DNA of 64,000 bases. Source: Paenibacillus sp. UNC499MF. Its GTDB lineage: Bacteria > Bacillota > Bacilli > Paenibacillales > NBRC-103111. Positions within the stretch are counted from its first letter, which is position 1, and each line of letters opens with the position of its first letter. Under the pieces are notes generated by a model, which saw only the letters and a list, made by a program, of their open reading frames with translations, was not told the origin of the DNA and made no database searches. The position numbers were made by a program, and so were the translations under genes. The stretch is taken from assembly GCF_900107975.1 (NCBI RefSeq), contig NZ_FNVF01000005.1:62001-126000 (forward strand), written 5' to 3'. Of this stretch, positions 1-8,810 are shown one piece after another.

Positions 1-1422
1 CAAGCGCTCGACCGCTTCGAACGCCGCTTCCCGTCCCTGACGGATGCAGTCCGGCAGACCGACGCCGTGGAAGCCCGCGCCCGTCACGTACACGCCCGGC
101 ATACGCTCGGCAAGATCGCTCCGCAGCTCCCGGACATGATCCAGATGACCGACCGGATACTGCGGCATCGACCGGTACAGGCGGGTCACTTCGTAGAACA
201 GAGGCTCCGCCGTGATGCCCATCAGCTCCGCAACGTCCTTGCGGACTTTAGCCACGATTTCTTCGTCTGTGAGATGAACCCAGTCTTCCTCGCCCGAGCG
301 CCCCACATAGCAGCGGAGCAGTACGTGTCCTTCCGGCGCTGTGTGAAGCCACTTCGTGGACGTCCAGGTACATGCCGTAATCGAGCGCCCTTCGGATCTC
401 GGGATCAGGAAACCCGATCCGTCGAATTTGACGTTCGCGTCTTTCTCCCGGTAAGCGATGACTACGTTCGCCACCGATACGTAATTGATCGCCTTCAGCT
501 TGTCGACAGTCGGGTGATCGCCCAGCAGCTCCGCGGAATGATACGTCGGCAGGGTCAAAATGACGCTGTCGGCCGTCTCCCGCTGTCCGCCTTCGTACCC
601 GAGCTCGTAGCGCTCCCCTTCCTTGCGCAGTTCCGTTACTTTCGTGCCCGTCCGAATCGCAATTCCTTCCTCCCGCAGCACTTCCTCCAGACGCTCAACC
701 AGCGTCTGCAGGCCGTTCTTGTAGGTCAGGAAGACGGAATTGCGGCCGGGTGCCGGCAAGTTCAAAGCCTCCTGCTGGGATTTCTTCCGATTCGACATCA
801 TGCCGTAGATCAGACTGCGGTACTTCTGCTCCATTTCGCCGAACTGCGGAAAAGTCGACTGCAGACTGAGCGCATACGTATCGCCGGCATAAATGCCCGC
901 CAGAAGCGGTTCGACGATCTGATCCAGCACTTCTTTGCCCAGCCTCCGGTGAAGGAAATGGCCGAGAGATTCGTCCTTGTCGTCTTCCTTCTTGGGCAGC
1001 ACCAGATCCATCAGCGCCCGCGCCTTGCCTTTTGCAGAAACGAGACCCGTTCTCATAAACGGTTCTATATCCGTCGGAATGCCCAGCACGAGTCCCGCAG
1101 GCATCGGATGCAGAGTGCCGTCCCGCAAAATATACGTCTTCTTCGCCTCCGGATTCGTACCGGTGAGCTCCCCTTCCAGTCCGAGCTCGCGGCTCAGTTC
1201 AATGATCGGAAGCTTCCGGGCCAGGAAAGAATCCGGCCCCTTCTCGATGACGAATCCCTCTTTACGCAGGGTATGGATTCTGCCGCCAAGCTTTTCCGTT
1301 CCTTCAACCAGGGTAACATCAGCCGCACATCCGGCCTCCTTCAACCGCTTCTGCACGTAATAAGCGGCGGTCAATCCGGTGATGCCTCCGCCGACAACAA
1401 TTACTTTACGGGCCTCGTTCAT
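1..1422 (-). CDS. hemY: Coproporphyrinogen III oxidase (protoporphyrinogen oxidase family), 3' end cut by window
   Basis: FAD-dependent enzyme that oxidises coproporphyrinogen III to coproporphyrin III in the coproporphyrin-dependent heme pathway of Gram-positives (also called CgoX). The frame is open from an ATG at 1422 to base 1 without a stop, giving 474 codons, close to full length for the family (about 470). The N-terminus has the dinucleotide-binding glycine motif VVGGGITGLTAAY and a following acidic stretch. The last visible part (GVYVTGAGFHGVGLPDCI) is the C-terminal FAD-binding motif of flavin amine oxidases, so only the last few residues are missing. It lies 100 bases after hemH as third gene of hemE-hemH-hemY. 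By family the substrate is more likely coproporphyrinogen than protoporphyrinogen. Confidence 0.93.
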   Translation of the reverse strand, partial: MNEARKVIVVGGGITGLTAAYYVQKRLKEAGCAADVTLVEGTEKLGGRIHTLRKEGFVIEKGPDSFLARKLPIIELSRELGLEGELTGTNPEAKKTYILRDGTLHPMPAGLVLGIPTDIEPFMRTGLVSAKGKARALMDLVLPKKEDDKDESLGHFLHRRLGKEVLDQIVEPLLAGIYAGDTYALSLQSTFPQFGEMEQKYRSLIYGMMSNRKKSQQEALNLPAPGRNSVFLTYKNGLQTLVERLEEVLREEGIAIRTGTKVTELRKEGERYELGYEGGQRETADSVILTLPTYHSAELLGDHPTVDKLKAINYVSVANVVIAYREKDANVKFDGSGFLIPRSEGRSITACTWTSTKWLHTAPEGHVLLRCYVGRSGEEDWVHLTDEEIVAKVRKDVAELMGITAEPLFYEVTRLYRSMPQYPVGHLDHVRELRSDLAERMPGVYVTGAGFHGVGLPDCIRQGREAAFEAVERL

Positions 1423-1522
1423 AGGGCTACTTCCTTTCCGCCCGGACCGCATCTTAAGGCCGTCCGGATTATAAAATCGCAAAGAGGCGCATCCGAATGT
1501 CTGCGCTCTCTTATCGTCACAT

Positions 1523-2467
1523 TTAAACTTGCTTCGTCAATTCGCCGTACTGCTTCCATACGGCATCGCTGAGCGTCTGCATATACAACGGGTCCGTATT
1601 AAGCGAATCCGTACGTTCCAGGTGCAAGCCGATTTCCTTGGCAAGCTGCTGCGCCTCGATGTCCAGATCGTACAGTACTTCCAGGTGATCCGATACGAAT
1701 CCGATCGGACACACGAGTACGCGCTTCTCGCCCTCCTGAGCGAGAGTTCGCAGTACATCCAGAATGTCCGGGCCAAGCCAAGGTGTTGCCGTTTGGCCCG
1801 CGCTCTGCCACGCAAACTGCCAGTTCTCGATGCCGGCTTTCTCTGCGATCGCCCGCGACGTTTCTAGCAGCTGCTCCGGGTAAGGATCGCCCAGCTCCAA
1901 AATCTTCTCCGGCAGACTGTGCGCCGAGAACAGGACACGGACGGAGGAGCGGTTCTCCTCTCCGAACTTGTCCAGCGCGCGCTCCACCCGCTCGGTAAGA
2001 GCTTGAAGCAGCTTCGGATGAAGATGGTAGCTGTCGACAAACGTCATGGAAATGCCATGCTCGGCCGCTTTTTCGCGTGCGCGTTTGTTATAGCTGCCGA
2101 TGCTCATCGTCGAATAGTGGGGGGCGAGAACAATACCCACGCCTTCCGTGATTCCGCTTTGAGCCATTTGCTCAATACCGTCTTCGATAAAGGGATAAGC
2201 GTGCTTCAAGCCCTGAAAACAGACGAATTCCACCTCGTCATGCTCGGAAGCCAGTGCACTTTGCAGACCCGCTACCTGATTATCCGTATTTTCCCGCAGT
2301 GGAAAAACACCTCCAACAATCGCTTCATAACGGCTTGTCAGCTCATGCAGCTGTTCGGGACTCGGCTTGTTGCCGCGCCGGATATGCGTGTAATAGGCTT
2401 CGATATCCTCCATGCTCTGGGGCGTGCCGTAAGACATCACCAGTACGCCGACTTTCTTCCTGCTCAT
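1523..2467 (-). CDS. hemH: Coproporphyrin ferrochelatase
   Basis: Inserts ferrous iron into coproporphyrin III (CpfC activity in Firmicutes). The product is 314 residues, close to Bacillus HemH (about 310). The N-terminal VGVLVMSYGTP motif is typical. His183 in FSAHSLPEKI and Glu263 in GFVSDHLEVLYDLD match the metal-binding histidine and glutamate of Bacillus ferrochelatase. The start codon lies only 2 bases after the hemE stop (TGA-GC-ATG), so translation is probably coupled. There are no membrane segments, as expected for the soluble Firmicute form. The family assignment is secure; the coproporphyrin substrate is inferred from the Gram-positive context. Confidence 0.96.
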   Translation of the reverse strand: MSRKKVGVLVMSYGTPQSMEDIEAYYTHIRRGNKPSPEQLHELTSRYEAIVGGVFPLRENTDNQVAGLQSALASEHDEVEFVCFQGLKHAYPFIEDGIEQMAQSGITEGVGIVLAPHYSTMSIGSYNKRAREKAAEHGISMTFVDSYHLHPKLLQALTERVERALDKFGEENRSSVRVLFSAHSLPEKILELGDPYPEQLLETSRAIAEKAGIENWQFAWQSAGQTATPWLGPDILDVLRTLAQEGEKRVLVCPIGFVSDHLEVLYDLDIEAQQLAKEIGLHLERTDSLNTDPLYMQTLSDAVWKQYGELTKQV

Positions 2468-2469
2468 GC

Positions 2470-3534
2470 TCAGACCCCCTTGCCCGTGTTCCGCCCGGCC
2501 AGCGCCTCGGCGGAATACGCATGTATAAAATCAGTGAGTTCCTTCAATTTATCCAGCGACGCTTCCGGGAACAGGCCGTGACCCAGGTTGAAAATGAAAC
2601 CCGGCTCCGTGATCCCCTGGTCGATGATGCGCTTCGCGTGCTCCTGGATGACCGGCATCGGCGCCGTAAGCACGTAAGGATCGAGATTTCCCTGGACGGC
2701 AAAGCGTCCTCCGGTTCTTCTCCGTCCTTCCGGAATGGAGACGCGCCAATCGAGACCGATTACGTCTGCCTGAAGGTCTCCAAGCAGAGGAAGCAGTTCG
2801 CCCGAGCTCACACCCGGGAAGTAGATCTTCGGCTGTTCCAGATCCCCGAGCTCGCGGAAAATCCGCTGGATCGTAGGCAGGACGAACACCCGGAAATCTT
2901 CCGGTGCAAGCGCGCCGACCCAGGAGTCGAAAAGCTGGACCGCTTTCGCGCCCGCCTCGATATGAGCCCGCAAATATGTAATGACCATGTCTCCGAGCTT
3001 ATCCATCAGCGCGTGCCAGACTTCCGGACTTCCGTACATGAGTTCTTTTGTGCGAATATAGCTTTTTGAAGGACGGCCTTCTATCAAATAACTTGCGATG
3101 GTGAAAGGCGCTCCGGCGAACGTAATGAGCGGAACCGTCAGCTCGCGGTCCAAAATCCGGATCGTTTCGATGACATGGGACAAGTCGCCTTCCACGTCGA
3201 TCGGTTTCAGCTTCATCACATCTTCACGGGAGCGGATCGGATTATCGATCACCGGCCCCACATTTTTTACGATATCGAATTGAATACCGAGCGACGCTAC
3301 GGGATTCATAATGTCGGAATACAAAATAGCCGCATCCACGCCGAGCTTTTTTACCGGCATCAAAGTGACTTCAGCAGCCAGTTCCGGCTGTTCGCAAATT
3401 TCTAGCAGCGAGTAATTTTCTTTGATCTTGCGGTATTCGGGATCGTAGCGTCCGGCTTGACGCATATACCACACAGGCAGCCGGTCTACTTCCTGCCTGC
3501 GGCAGGCTCGAATAAAACGGTCATTATTTATCAC
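2470..3534 (-). CDS. hemE: Uroporphyrinogen decarboxylase
   Basis: Decarboxylates the four acetate side chains of uroporphyrinogen III to give coproporphyrinogen III. The N-terminal family signature PVWYMRQAGRYDPEYR is intact. A GTG start at 3534 is chosen: AGGAGAAGG at about 3541-3549 is well spaced for it and the product is 354 residues, the usual length. An ATG at 3573 would add 13 residues unlike the family and would sit inside a possible -10 element. First gene of hemE-hemH-hemY, separated from hemB by a terminator, so it is probably transcribed from its own promoter. Confidence 0.95.
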   Translation of the reverse strand: MINNDRFIRACRRQEVDRLPVWYMRQAGRYDPEYRKIKENYSLLEICEQPELAAEVTLMPVKKLGVDAAILYSDIMNPVASLGIQFDIVKNVGPVIDNPIRSREDVMKLKPIDVEGDLSHVIETIRILDRELTVPLITFAGAPFTIASYLIEGRPSKSYIRTKELMYGSPEVWHALMDKLGDMVITYLRAHIEAGAKAVQLFDSWVGALAPEDFRVFVLPTIQRIFRELGDLEQPKIYFPGVSSGELLPLLGDLQADVIGLDWRVSIPEGRRRTGGRFAVQGNLDPYVLTAPMPVIQEHAKRIIDQGITEPGFIFNLGHGLFPEASLDKLKELTDFIHAYSAEALAGRNTGKGV

Positions 3535-3571
3535 AAGACACCTTCTCCTGACCCTGTCATGATTTGTTACC

Positions 3572-3600
3572 ATTATGCCCTAATTATACCCCGGTCACAA
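3572..3600 (-). promoter_or_regulatory. Candidate sigma-A promoter for hemE-hemH-hemY
   Basis: On the minus strand TTGTGA (3595-3600) and CATAAT (3572-3577) are 17 bases apart, just upstream of the hemE GTG start. A second TATAAT (3583-3588) lies nearby but lacks a matched -35. Position after the hemB terminator fits a separate operon start. The match is moderate. Confidence 0.4.
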
Positions 3601-3755
3601 CCGGAACCGCGTACCGACTTCCGACAAATGTTTGACAAAGCCGCCGGCAGCGGGCTTAGCTCCGTGCTCTTACTTTCATAAAAGCGATAGTTTACCTGGG
3701 ATACGGTTTCATCTATACACGGCTGTTTGAGCCGGCTCCCGCCCTATTTTACCCG

Positions 3756-3798
3756 GATAAAAAACACTCCGCAGTTTCCCGGCCGGGCTCCTGCGGAG
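3756..3798 (-). terminator. Rho-independent terminator after hemB
   Basis: Arms CTCCGCAG (3767-3774) and CTGCGGAG (3791-3798) form a GC-rich hairpin which on the minus strand is followed by GTTTTTTAT. It lies directly downstream of hemB and separates it from hemE-hemH-hemY. Confidence 0.85.
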
Positions 3799-3821
3799 AA
3801 AGATAACGGAATGTATTTTCG

Positions 3822-4820
3822 TTAAACGTTTTTCAACCAGCGTGCGGCATCCTTGGCATGGTAAGTCAAAATGATATCGGCTCCCGCGCGCTTAAATCCA
3901 AGCAGCGTTTCCAGCACGATTTCTTTTTCGTTGATCCAGCCGTTCTGGGCCGCAGCCTTGACCATCGAATATTCCGCGCTTACGTTGTAAGCCACGAGCG
4001 GAAGATCGAAGTTTTGCTTAAGAAGCTGCAGAATGTCCATGTACGCAAGCGCAGGCTTGACCATCAGAAAATCCGCGCCTTCCAGTACGTCGCTTTCGGC
4101 TTCGCGCAGCGCTTCCCGGGAGTTAGCCGAATCCATCTGGTACGTTTTGCGGTCCCCGAACTGCGGGGCGGAATCGACCGCTTCACGGAAAGGTCCGTAG
4201 TACGCGGAAGAGTACTTGACGGAATATGCCATGATCGGCACATGTTCCAAACCTTCCGCATCCAGCCCTGCCCGGATGGCATGCACGTAGCCGTCCATCA
4301 TGTTGGACGGAGCAATAATGTCCGCCCCTGCCTTCGCCTGGGAAACGGCTGTTTTGACGAGCAGCTCCAGCGATTCGTCGTTGGCGATATCCGTGCAGCC
4401 CGTTTCCGGATTATGATGCACGACGCCGCAGTGGCCGGTATCCGTGAACTGGCACAGGCAGGTATCCGCAATAATGAGCAGGTTCGGGTTGATCTTCTTG
4501 ATCAGCCGCGATGCCTGCTGGACGATACCTTCCTCATGAAAAGCCGATGTTCCTACCGCGTCTTTCGTCTCGGGAACACCGAACAGAAGAATCCCCTGGA
4601 TACCCAGCTCGGAAATATCGCGGATTTCTTCTTCCAGACGATCCAGGGAAAAATGGTAAACGCCCGGCATCGACGGAATTTCGGATTTGATATTATGACC
4701 GGCCTCTACGAAAACCGGCTGAATCAGATCGTTAACGGACAACGCGTTTTCACGCACGAGATTGCGGATTGCAGCCGAACCGCGCAGACGGCGGTGGCGC
4801 ACTAATGGGAAACTCATCAT
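3822..4820 (-). CDS. hemB: Delta-aminolevulinic acid dehydratase (porphobilinogen synthase)
   Basis: Condenses two 5-aminolevulinate molecules to porphobilinogen. The product is 332 residues. The zinc-binding cysteine triad is present (Cys121, Cys123 and Cys131 in DTCLCQFTDTGHC), so this is the zinc-dependent type. The Schiff-base lysines are Lys202 (AYSVKYSS) and Lys255 (MVKPALAY). Two adjacent ATG codons follow AAGGAGG; the second (4817) has slightly better spacing. It is the last gene of the hemA-to-hemB run and is followed by a strong terminator. No hemL lies next to it, unlike in Bacillus subtilis. Confidence 0.96.
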   Translation of the reverse strand: MMSFPLVRHRRLRGSAAIRNLVRENALSVNDLIQPVFVEAGHNIKSEIPSMPGVYHFSLDRLEEEIRDISELGIQGILLFGVPETKDAVGTSAFHEEGIVQQASRLIKKINPNLLIIADTCLCQFTDTGHCGVVHHNPETGCTDIANDESLELLVKTAVSQAKAGADIIAPSNMMDGYVHAIRAGLDAEGLEHVPIMAYSVKYSSAYYGPFREAVDSAPQFGDRKTYQMDSANSREALREAESDVLEGADFLMVKPALAYMDILQLLKQNFDLPLVAYNVSAEYSMVKAAAQNGWINEKEIVLETLLGFKRAGADIILTYHAKDAARWLKNV

Positions 4821-4909
4821 AACTTCCTCCTTTTAATCCATGCCGGCAGGGCAGCGGACCCTGAACCTGGGACCGGCGCTCCCGCCGCATAACGAAAAGT
4901 TTATCGGAT

Positions 4910-6472
4910 TCAAGAGCCGGCAGGCTCTCCTGCTTTAACGGCCCGGCCTGCGGCAATGCTTTCCACAAGGGACGAAATGGTCGCTTCCTGCGGCATATAA
5001 GCCGCTGCCAGCTCGTAACCGGCCAGCGTCGCTTCGGTTTTCGGACCTATGCAGGCGATTTCCGTGTTTTTCAACAGGGATACGGGATTTTGAACTCCAA
5101 GCTTCTCAAGCGCTCCGATCAAATTCGTAACGGTCGAGGAACTGGTAAAAGTCGTAATGTGCAGCTGCCCTTCTTCCAGCAGCCGGACCACATCTTCGCC
5201 GCCTTCGACTTCGGGAACATTCTCGTAAACGTCCACCTCATTTACTTCAAGACCTAGTGAACGCAGCCCCTGTGGAAGCGCATTGCGGGCAATGTCTGCA
5301 GTAGGCAGCAGTGCGCGCTCTCCCGCGCGGACGACTTTCCCCAGTTCTGCAAGCAGTTCGTCCGCATGAAACTCCCCGGGAAGCGTCTCGACGAGCAGGC
5401 CCCGGGATTCCAGAGCTTCGGCGGTCTTAGGTCCAACTGCCGCGATCCGTACGCCGGACAGGCTGCGTATATCCAGGCGCAGCTCCCGCATACGGCGGAA
5501 GAAGAACTCCACTCCGTTCGTGCTCGTAAACACGATCCAATTGTAACTGCCGAGTCCGCGAAGAGCTTCGTCCAGCATACGCTGCGCGTCCGGGCTGCTC
5601 GGCGGCTGGAGCTTGATGACCGGAAACTCGACCGGTTCTCCTCCAAGCTCCTCGATCATCGCGACGAGCTCGCTGGCCTGACTGCGCGCCCGCGTAACGA
5701 GCACGCGTTTGCCGAACAGAGGCTTCTTTTCGAACCAAGCCAGCTTCTCCCGCAGCTTCACCACTTCGCCGATGATAATGACGGCCGGAGACTGAAAGCC
5801 CGCCTCCTTCGCTTTGGCGCTAATGTCCGCCAAGGTACCGGTCAGCGTCTGCTGCTCGGTCCAAGTGCCCCAGCGAATCAAGGCGACCGGCAGATCGGCA
5901 GGCTTCCCGTGGCGGATCAGCTCCTCGCTGATCTGCTCCAGATTCGCCACGCCCATCAGGAACACAAGTGTGCCGATCCCTTTGGCCAAATGCTCCCAAT
6001 CAAGCTTCGTGTAAGTCTTGTTCGGATATTCATGCCCGGTTACGATGGCGACCGAAGAAGTGAAATCCCGGTGTGTGACGGGGATGCCTGCATAAGCGGG
6101 AACCGCTATGGCGGAAGTAATGCCGGGAATGATTTCGAACGGAACCGCATGGTCGGCCAGAAGCTCGGCTTCTTCCCCGACACGGCCGAATACGCTCGGA
6201 TCGCCGCCTTTCAGACGGGTCACGACTTTGCCCTGGAGGGCCAAATCCACGAGCAGACGGTTAATGTCTTCCTGTTTCATCATATGTTTGTCCGGGAGCT
6301 TTCCCACGAATACCAGTTCCGCATCAGGCTTGCGGTGTTTGAGCAGTCTCGGACTTGCCAGCCTGTCGTAGACAATCACGTCGGCCCGCTCAATCGCCTG
6401 GAGCCCACGGACCGTAATCAACTTCGGATCGCCGGGTCCTGCACCGACTAAATAAACTTTCCCTCTCTCCAC
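4910..6472 (-). CDS. cobA-hemD: Fused uroporphyrinogen-III C-methyltransferase / uroporphyrinogen-III synthase
   Basis: A 520-residue two-domain enzyme. Residues about 1-245 are a SUMT/CobA methyltransferase (VGAGPGDP at the N-terminus, GGDPSVFGR near 100, PGITSAIAVPAYAG), which methylates uroporphyrinogen III to precorrin-2 for siroheme or cobalamin. Residues about 255-510 are a HemD-type synthase (GKRVLVTRARSQASEL, then VFTSTNGVEFF and TFTSSSTV), which cyclises hydroxymethylbilane. The fusion therefore makes the branch-point metabolite and starts the siroheme branch in one chain. It lies between hemC (550 bases upstream) and hemB (89 bases downstream). CobA-HemD fusions are known in Gram-positives; both halves look intact. 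Confidence 0.94.
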   Translation of the reverse strand: MERGKVYLVGAGPGDPKLITVRGLQAIERADVIVYDRLASPRLLKHRKPDAELVFVGKLPDKHMMKQEDINRLLVDLALQGKVVTRLKGGDPSVFGRVGEEAELLADHAVPFEIIPGITSAIAVPAYAGIPVTHRDFTSSVAIVTGHEYPNKTYTKLDWEHLAKGIGTLVFLMGVANLEQISEELIRHGKPADLPVALIRWGTWTEQQTLTGTLADISAKAKEAGFQSPAVIIIGEVVKLREKLAWFEKKPLFGKRVLVTRARSQASELVAMIEELGGEPVEFPVIKLQPPSSPDAQRMLDEALRGLGSYNWIVFTSTNGVEFFFRRMRELRLDIRSLSGVRIAAVGPKTAEALESRGLLVETLPGEFHADELLAELGKVVRAGERALLPTADIARNALPQGLRSLGLEVNEVDVYENVPEVEGGEDVVRLLEEGQLHITTFTSSSTVTNLIGALEKLGVQNPVSLLKNTEIACIGPKTEATLAGYELAAAYMPQEATISSLVESIAAGRAVKAGEPAGS

Positions 6473-7022
6473 TCGCCCACTCCCTCTCAGCTGCTTCCGT
6501 CTCTGCGGGAAGGCCCGCCATTTCTTCCCCGGCGTTCCTTCTGCCGCTTCTCGATCGGAAGCTTTCCCCCGCTGCTTGCACTCGTTCCTCTATCCCTCAC
6601 TGCTAATTGCTTAATCGGATGACTGAAAATGCAACCCGTGCCCGTCAAGCTCTTGCCACCGGGCCGTCCAATTCCATTCACTATGAGCCGACTAGCCGAG
6701 GCGTTTTTCGCATTGATGAATTCGTCGCTGCCGTTCGGTATTTAAACGTGAACGCCGGCTCTGCGGATAAGTTGAAACGGATCTTCCTTCTTACGGAAAT
6801 CCATTCCCGCAGCCATGCTCGATTTGTAAAAGTAAGAGCGAACAGACCCATACGTCTGTTCGGTTCGGCTGCTTTCGTAAGGGTCGGCGAAATCCATGCG
6901 CTCACGAATCACCAGCAAACACCCGCCGACCCTATACGCCAAAACCTTTACCCTGACTTCTCATGTAAAGCTTCGGAGCGGCAGTATATACCTACTGTCC
7001 AAAACGCTAAAGCCATCCAGCC
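6473..7022. other. 550-base gap inside the hem run, no supported gene
   Basis: No reading frame here has both a good ribosome site and protein-like content. The clearest structure is a perfect 9-base inverted repeat, CGAACAGAC (6839-6847) and GTCTGTTCG (6854-6862), with a 6-base loop; on the minus strand it is followed by a weak T-rich stretch. Several short frames on both strands (60-75 codons) look random. This is unusual because hemC and hemD are normally contiguous. It could be a decayed gene or a processing/attenuation site. Confidence 0.5.
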
Positions 7023-7982
7023 CTACGGCTGCTCGATCTGCCCGCTTTCGTAAGCTTCGGCCAAAATTCGGTCCGCACCGCGGGCGATCAGCTTCTCCGC
7101 GGCTTCTATGCCGAGCGCTTCCGGATCGCTGCCCCGCAGCGTCTCCTTCAGCAGCTCGGCGCCGTCCGGCGAACCGACCATCGCCGTCAGCGACAGCTCC
7201 GTGCCGCTGCCGGTACGCTCGACGGTCGCGTGAGCGCCGAGAGGCACCTGGCAGCCTCCGTTCAGTCTGCCGAGGAAACTGCGCTCGGCTCTGACTGCGA
7301 ACGCCGTATCTTCATCTTGAATCTTGCCCAGCAGATTCAAGACGAACTCGTCATCCGCCCGGCATTCGATGCACAGCGCGCCCTGTCCTACGGCAGGCAC
7401 GCACACTTCGGGCGGAACGTAAGCGCTGATGCGATCCTGCCAGCCGATCCGGTGCATACCGGCGGCGGCCAATACGATCGCATCGAAGCCTTCCGATTCG
7501 AGCTTGCGCAGCCTCGAATCGATATTGCCGCGGACCGGCTGGATGCGCAGGTCCGGGCGGCTGTGCTGCAGCTGGCTGGAACGCCGCAGCGAGCTCGTGC
7601 CGACGAGCGCGCCCTGGGGCAGCTCGTCCAGGGACTTCTCCCCTTTCGTGATGAGCACATCACGCGGGTCCTGGCGCTTCGGTACCGCGCCAACCATCAG
7701 CCCTTCGGGAAGCTCGAACGGCATGTCCTTCATGCTGTGTACGGCAATGTCGATTTCTTTGTCCATCATCGCCTGCTCGATTTCTTTGACGAACAGCCCT
7801 TTGCCGCCGACCTTGGACAGCGTTACATCCAGAATCCGGTCTCCTTTGGTCACGATCTTGCGAAGCTCAAACTCGCATTCGATGCCGTATTGCCGGCTCA
7901 GTTCCTTTAATTCGTCGATTACCTGATTCGTTTGAGTGAGGGCCAGTGCGCTCTGACGGGTGCCCACGACGATCGTACGCAT
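7023..7982 (-). CDS. hemC: Hydroxymethylbilane synthase (porphobilinogen deaminase)
   Basis: Polymerises four porphobilinogens to hydroxymethylbilane. The product is 319 residues. The start is the ATG at 7982 ([17 protein letters not shown]) behind CGGAGGAATTAC; an upstream in-frame start would add 16 unrelated residues. Cys244 in [13 protein letters not shown] is the attachment site of the dipyrromethane cofactor. VHSMKDMP and [10 protein letters not shown] are the conserved substrate-binding motifs. It follows sirC by 75 bases and precedes the fused cobA-hemD across the 550-base gap. Confidence 0.96.
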   Translation of the reverse strand: MRTIVVGTRQSALALTQTNQVIDELKELSRQYGIECEFELRKIVTKGDRILDVTLSKVGGKGLFVKEIEQAMMDKEIDIAVHSMKDMPFELPEGLMVGAVPKRQDPRDVLITKGEKSLDELPQGALVGTSSLRRSSQLQHSRPDLRIQPVRGNIDSRLRKLESEGFDAIVLAAAGMHRIGWQDRISAYVPPEVCVPAVGQGALCIECRADDEFVLNLLGKIQDEDTAFAVRAERSFLGRLNGGCQVPLGAHATVERTGSGTELSLTAMVGSPDGAELLKETLRGSDPEALGIEAAEKLIARGADRILAEAYESGQIEQP

Positions 7983-8057
7983 GTGTAATTCCTCCGTTTC
8001 TACTATGAAGCCATGAAGATGTCTATTCACTGCCGGGCCCGCAGCCGGGTGCCGGCT

Positions 8058-8810
8058 TTAATTCCGATCCGCTTCCATCCAGGCCGCGGCGAAAGCTTCT
8101 TCCGTATTCTGCGCCCGGAGCCTGTCCAGCAGCGCGGTTTTCCAAACTTCGTATGTACCGGCGGCGATGCGTTCCAGGACACGCCAGTGGGGCAGCTCTC
8201 TGAGCAGTTCGTGCCGCAGCGGCATATCGCCGACCCGGCGGCGGGCGAGTTCTCTCAGCTCCGCCAAAAAATCCACGTAAGACTCATACTCCGGTCCGTA
8301 TCTCTCCAGCAGGTCGCGGCGTATGGCCGCCGACAGAGCGGGACTCGCCCCCGACGTCGATACGGCCAGGGTCAGCTTGCCGCGCCTTACCACGGCCGGC
8401 ACGACCAGGCTACCGCCGTCGGGCTTGTCCGCCACGCTGACCAGCTTTCCCGCCTCGTCGGCATCGGCTCGGACCCGCTCGTTGACCTGCGGGTTGTCCG
8501 TCGCCGCAAAAACAACGAGATATGGAGAGAGGTCCGGATATAAGGCGGCCTCCTTGCCCGGCCGGCCCTTATCCGAACCCACACTATCTTTTGTGTAAGA
8601 ATGAGCTTGCTCTCCGTAGCATCCGCGGTGCCAGACGATCCGTCCGGTTTCCGCCCACTTCTCTACGGCTTCGGCGGCCGACGGGCTGATCACCGTTACG
8701 AGCGCGCCCGCTTCCAACAGGGAAGCGATTTTTCTTTCGGCTACGGCCCCGCCGCCTACAACGAGGCAGCGCTTGCCCTGAAGCCGCAGCATCGCCGGGT
8801 ATTCCTTCAT
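8058..8810 (-). CDS. Precorrin-2 dehydrogenase (siroheme synthase N-domain, SirC/YlnF-like)
   Basis: NAD-dependent enzyme converting precorrin-2 to sirohydrochlorin; some relatives also chelate iron. The 250-residue product has an N-terminal Rossmann motif (CLVVGGGAVAERKIASLLEAGA) and the Met8p/CysG-N signature VVFAATDNPQVNERV, followed by the conserved STSGASPALSAAIR segment. Its start overlaps the hemX stop by 4 bases (8807-8810), indicating coupling. Together with the CobA half of the downstream fusion it gives two of the three steps from uroporphyrinogen III to siroheme inside the heme operon. A separate sirohydrochlorin ferrochelatase is not seen here. Confidence 0.88.
   Translation of the reverse strand: MKEYPAMLRLQGKRCLVVGGGAVAERKIASLLEAGALVTVISPSAAEAVEKWAETGRIVWHRGCYGEQAHSYTKDSVGSDKGRPGKEAALYPDLSPYLVVFAATDNPQVNERVRADADEAGKLVSVADKPDGGSLVVPAVVRRGKLTLAVSTSGASPALSAAIRRDLLERYGPEYESYVDFLAELRELARRRVGDMPLRHELLRELPHWRVLERIAAGTYEVWKTALLDRLRAQNTEEAFAAAWMEADRN

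Noticed and set aside
67-1572. Long open frame of about 500 codons on the plus strand over hemY and the hemH end
   Set aside because: It is antisense to well-supported heme genes, has no ribosome site, and its composition is that of a reverse-strand frame in GC-rich coding DNA.
5366-6451. Long plus-strand frame over the cobA-hemD fusion
   Set aside because: It lies antisense to a gene with intact motifs over its whole length; nothing in its translation resembles a protein family.
6681-6942. Two overlapping minus-strand frames of 66-74 codons in the hem gap
   Set aside because: No convincing ribosome site, no recognisable motif, and both span the inverted repeat.
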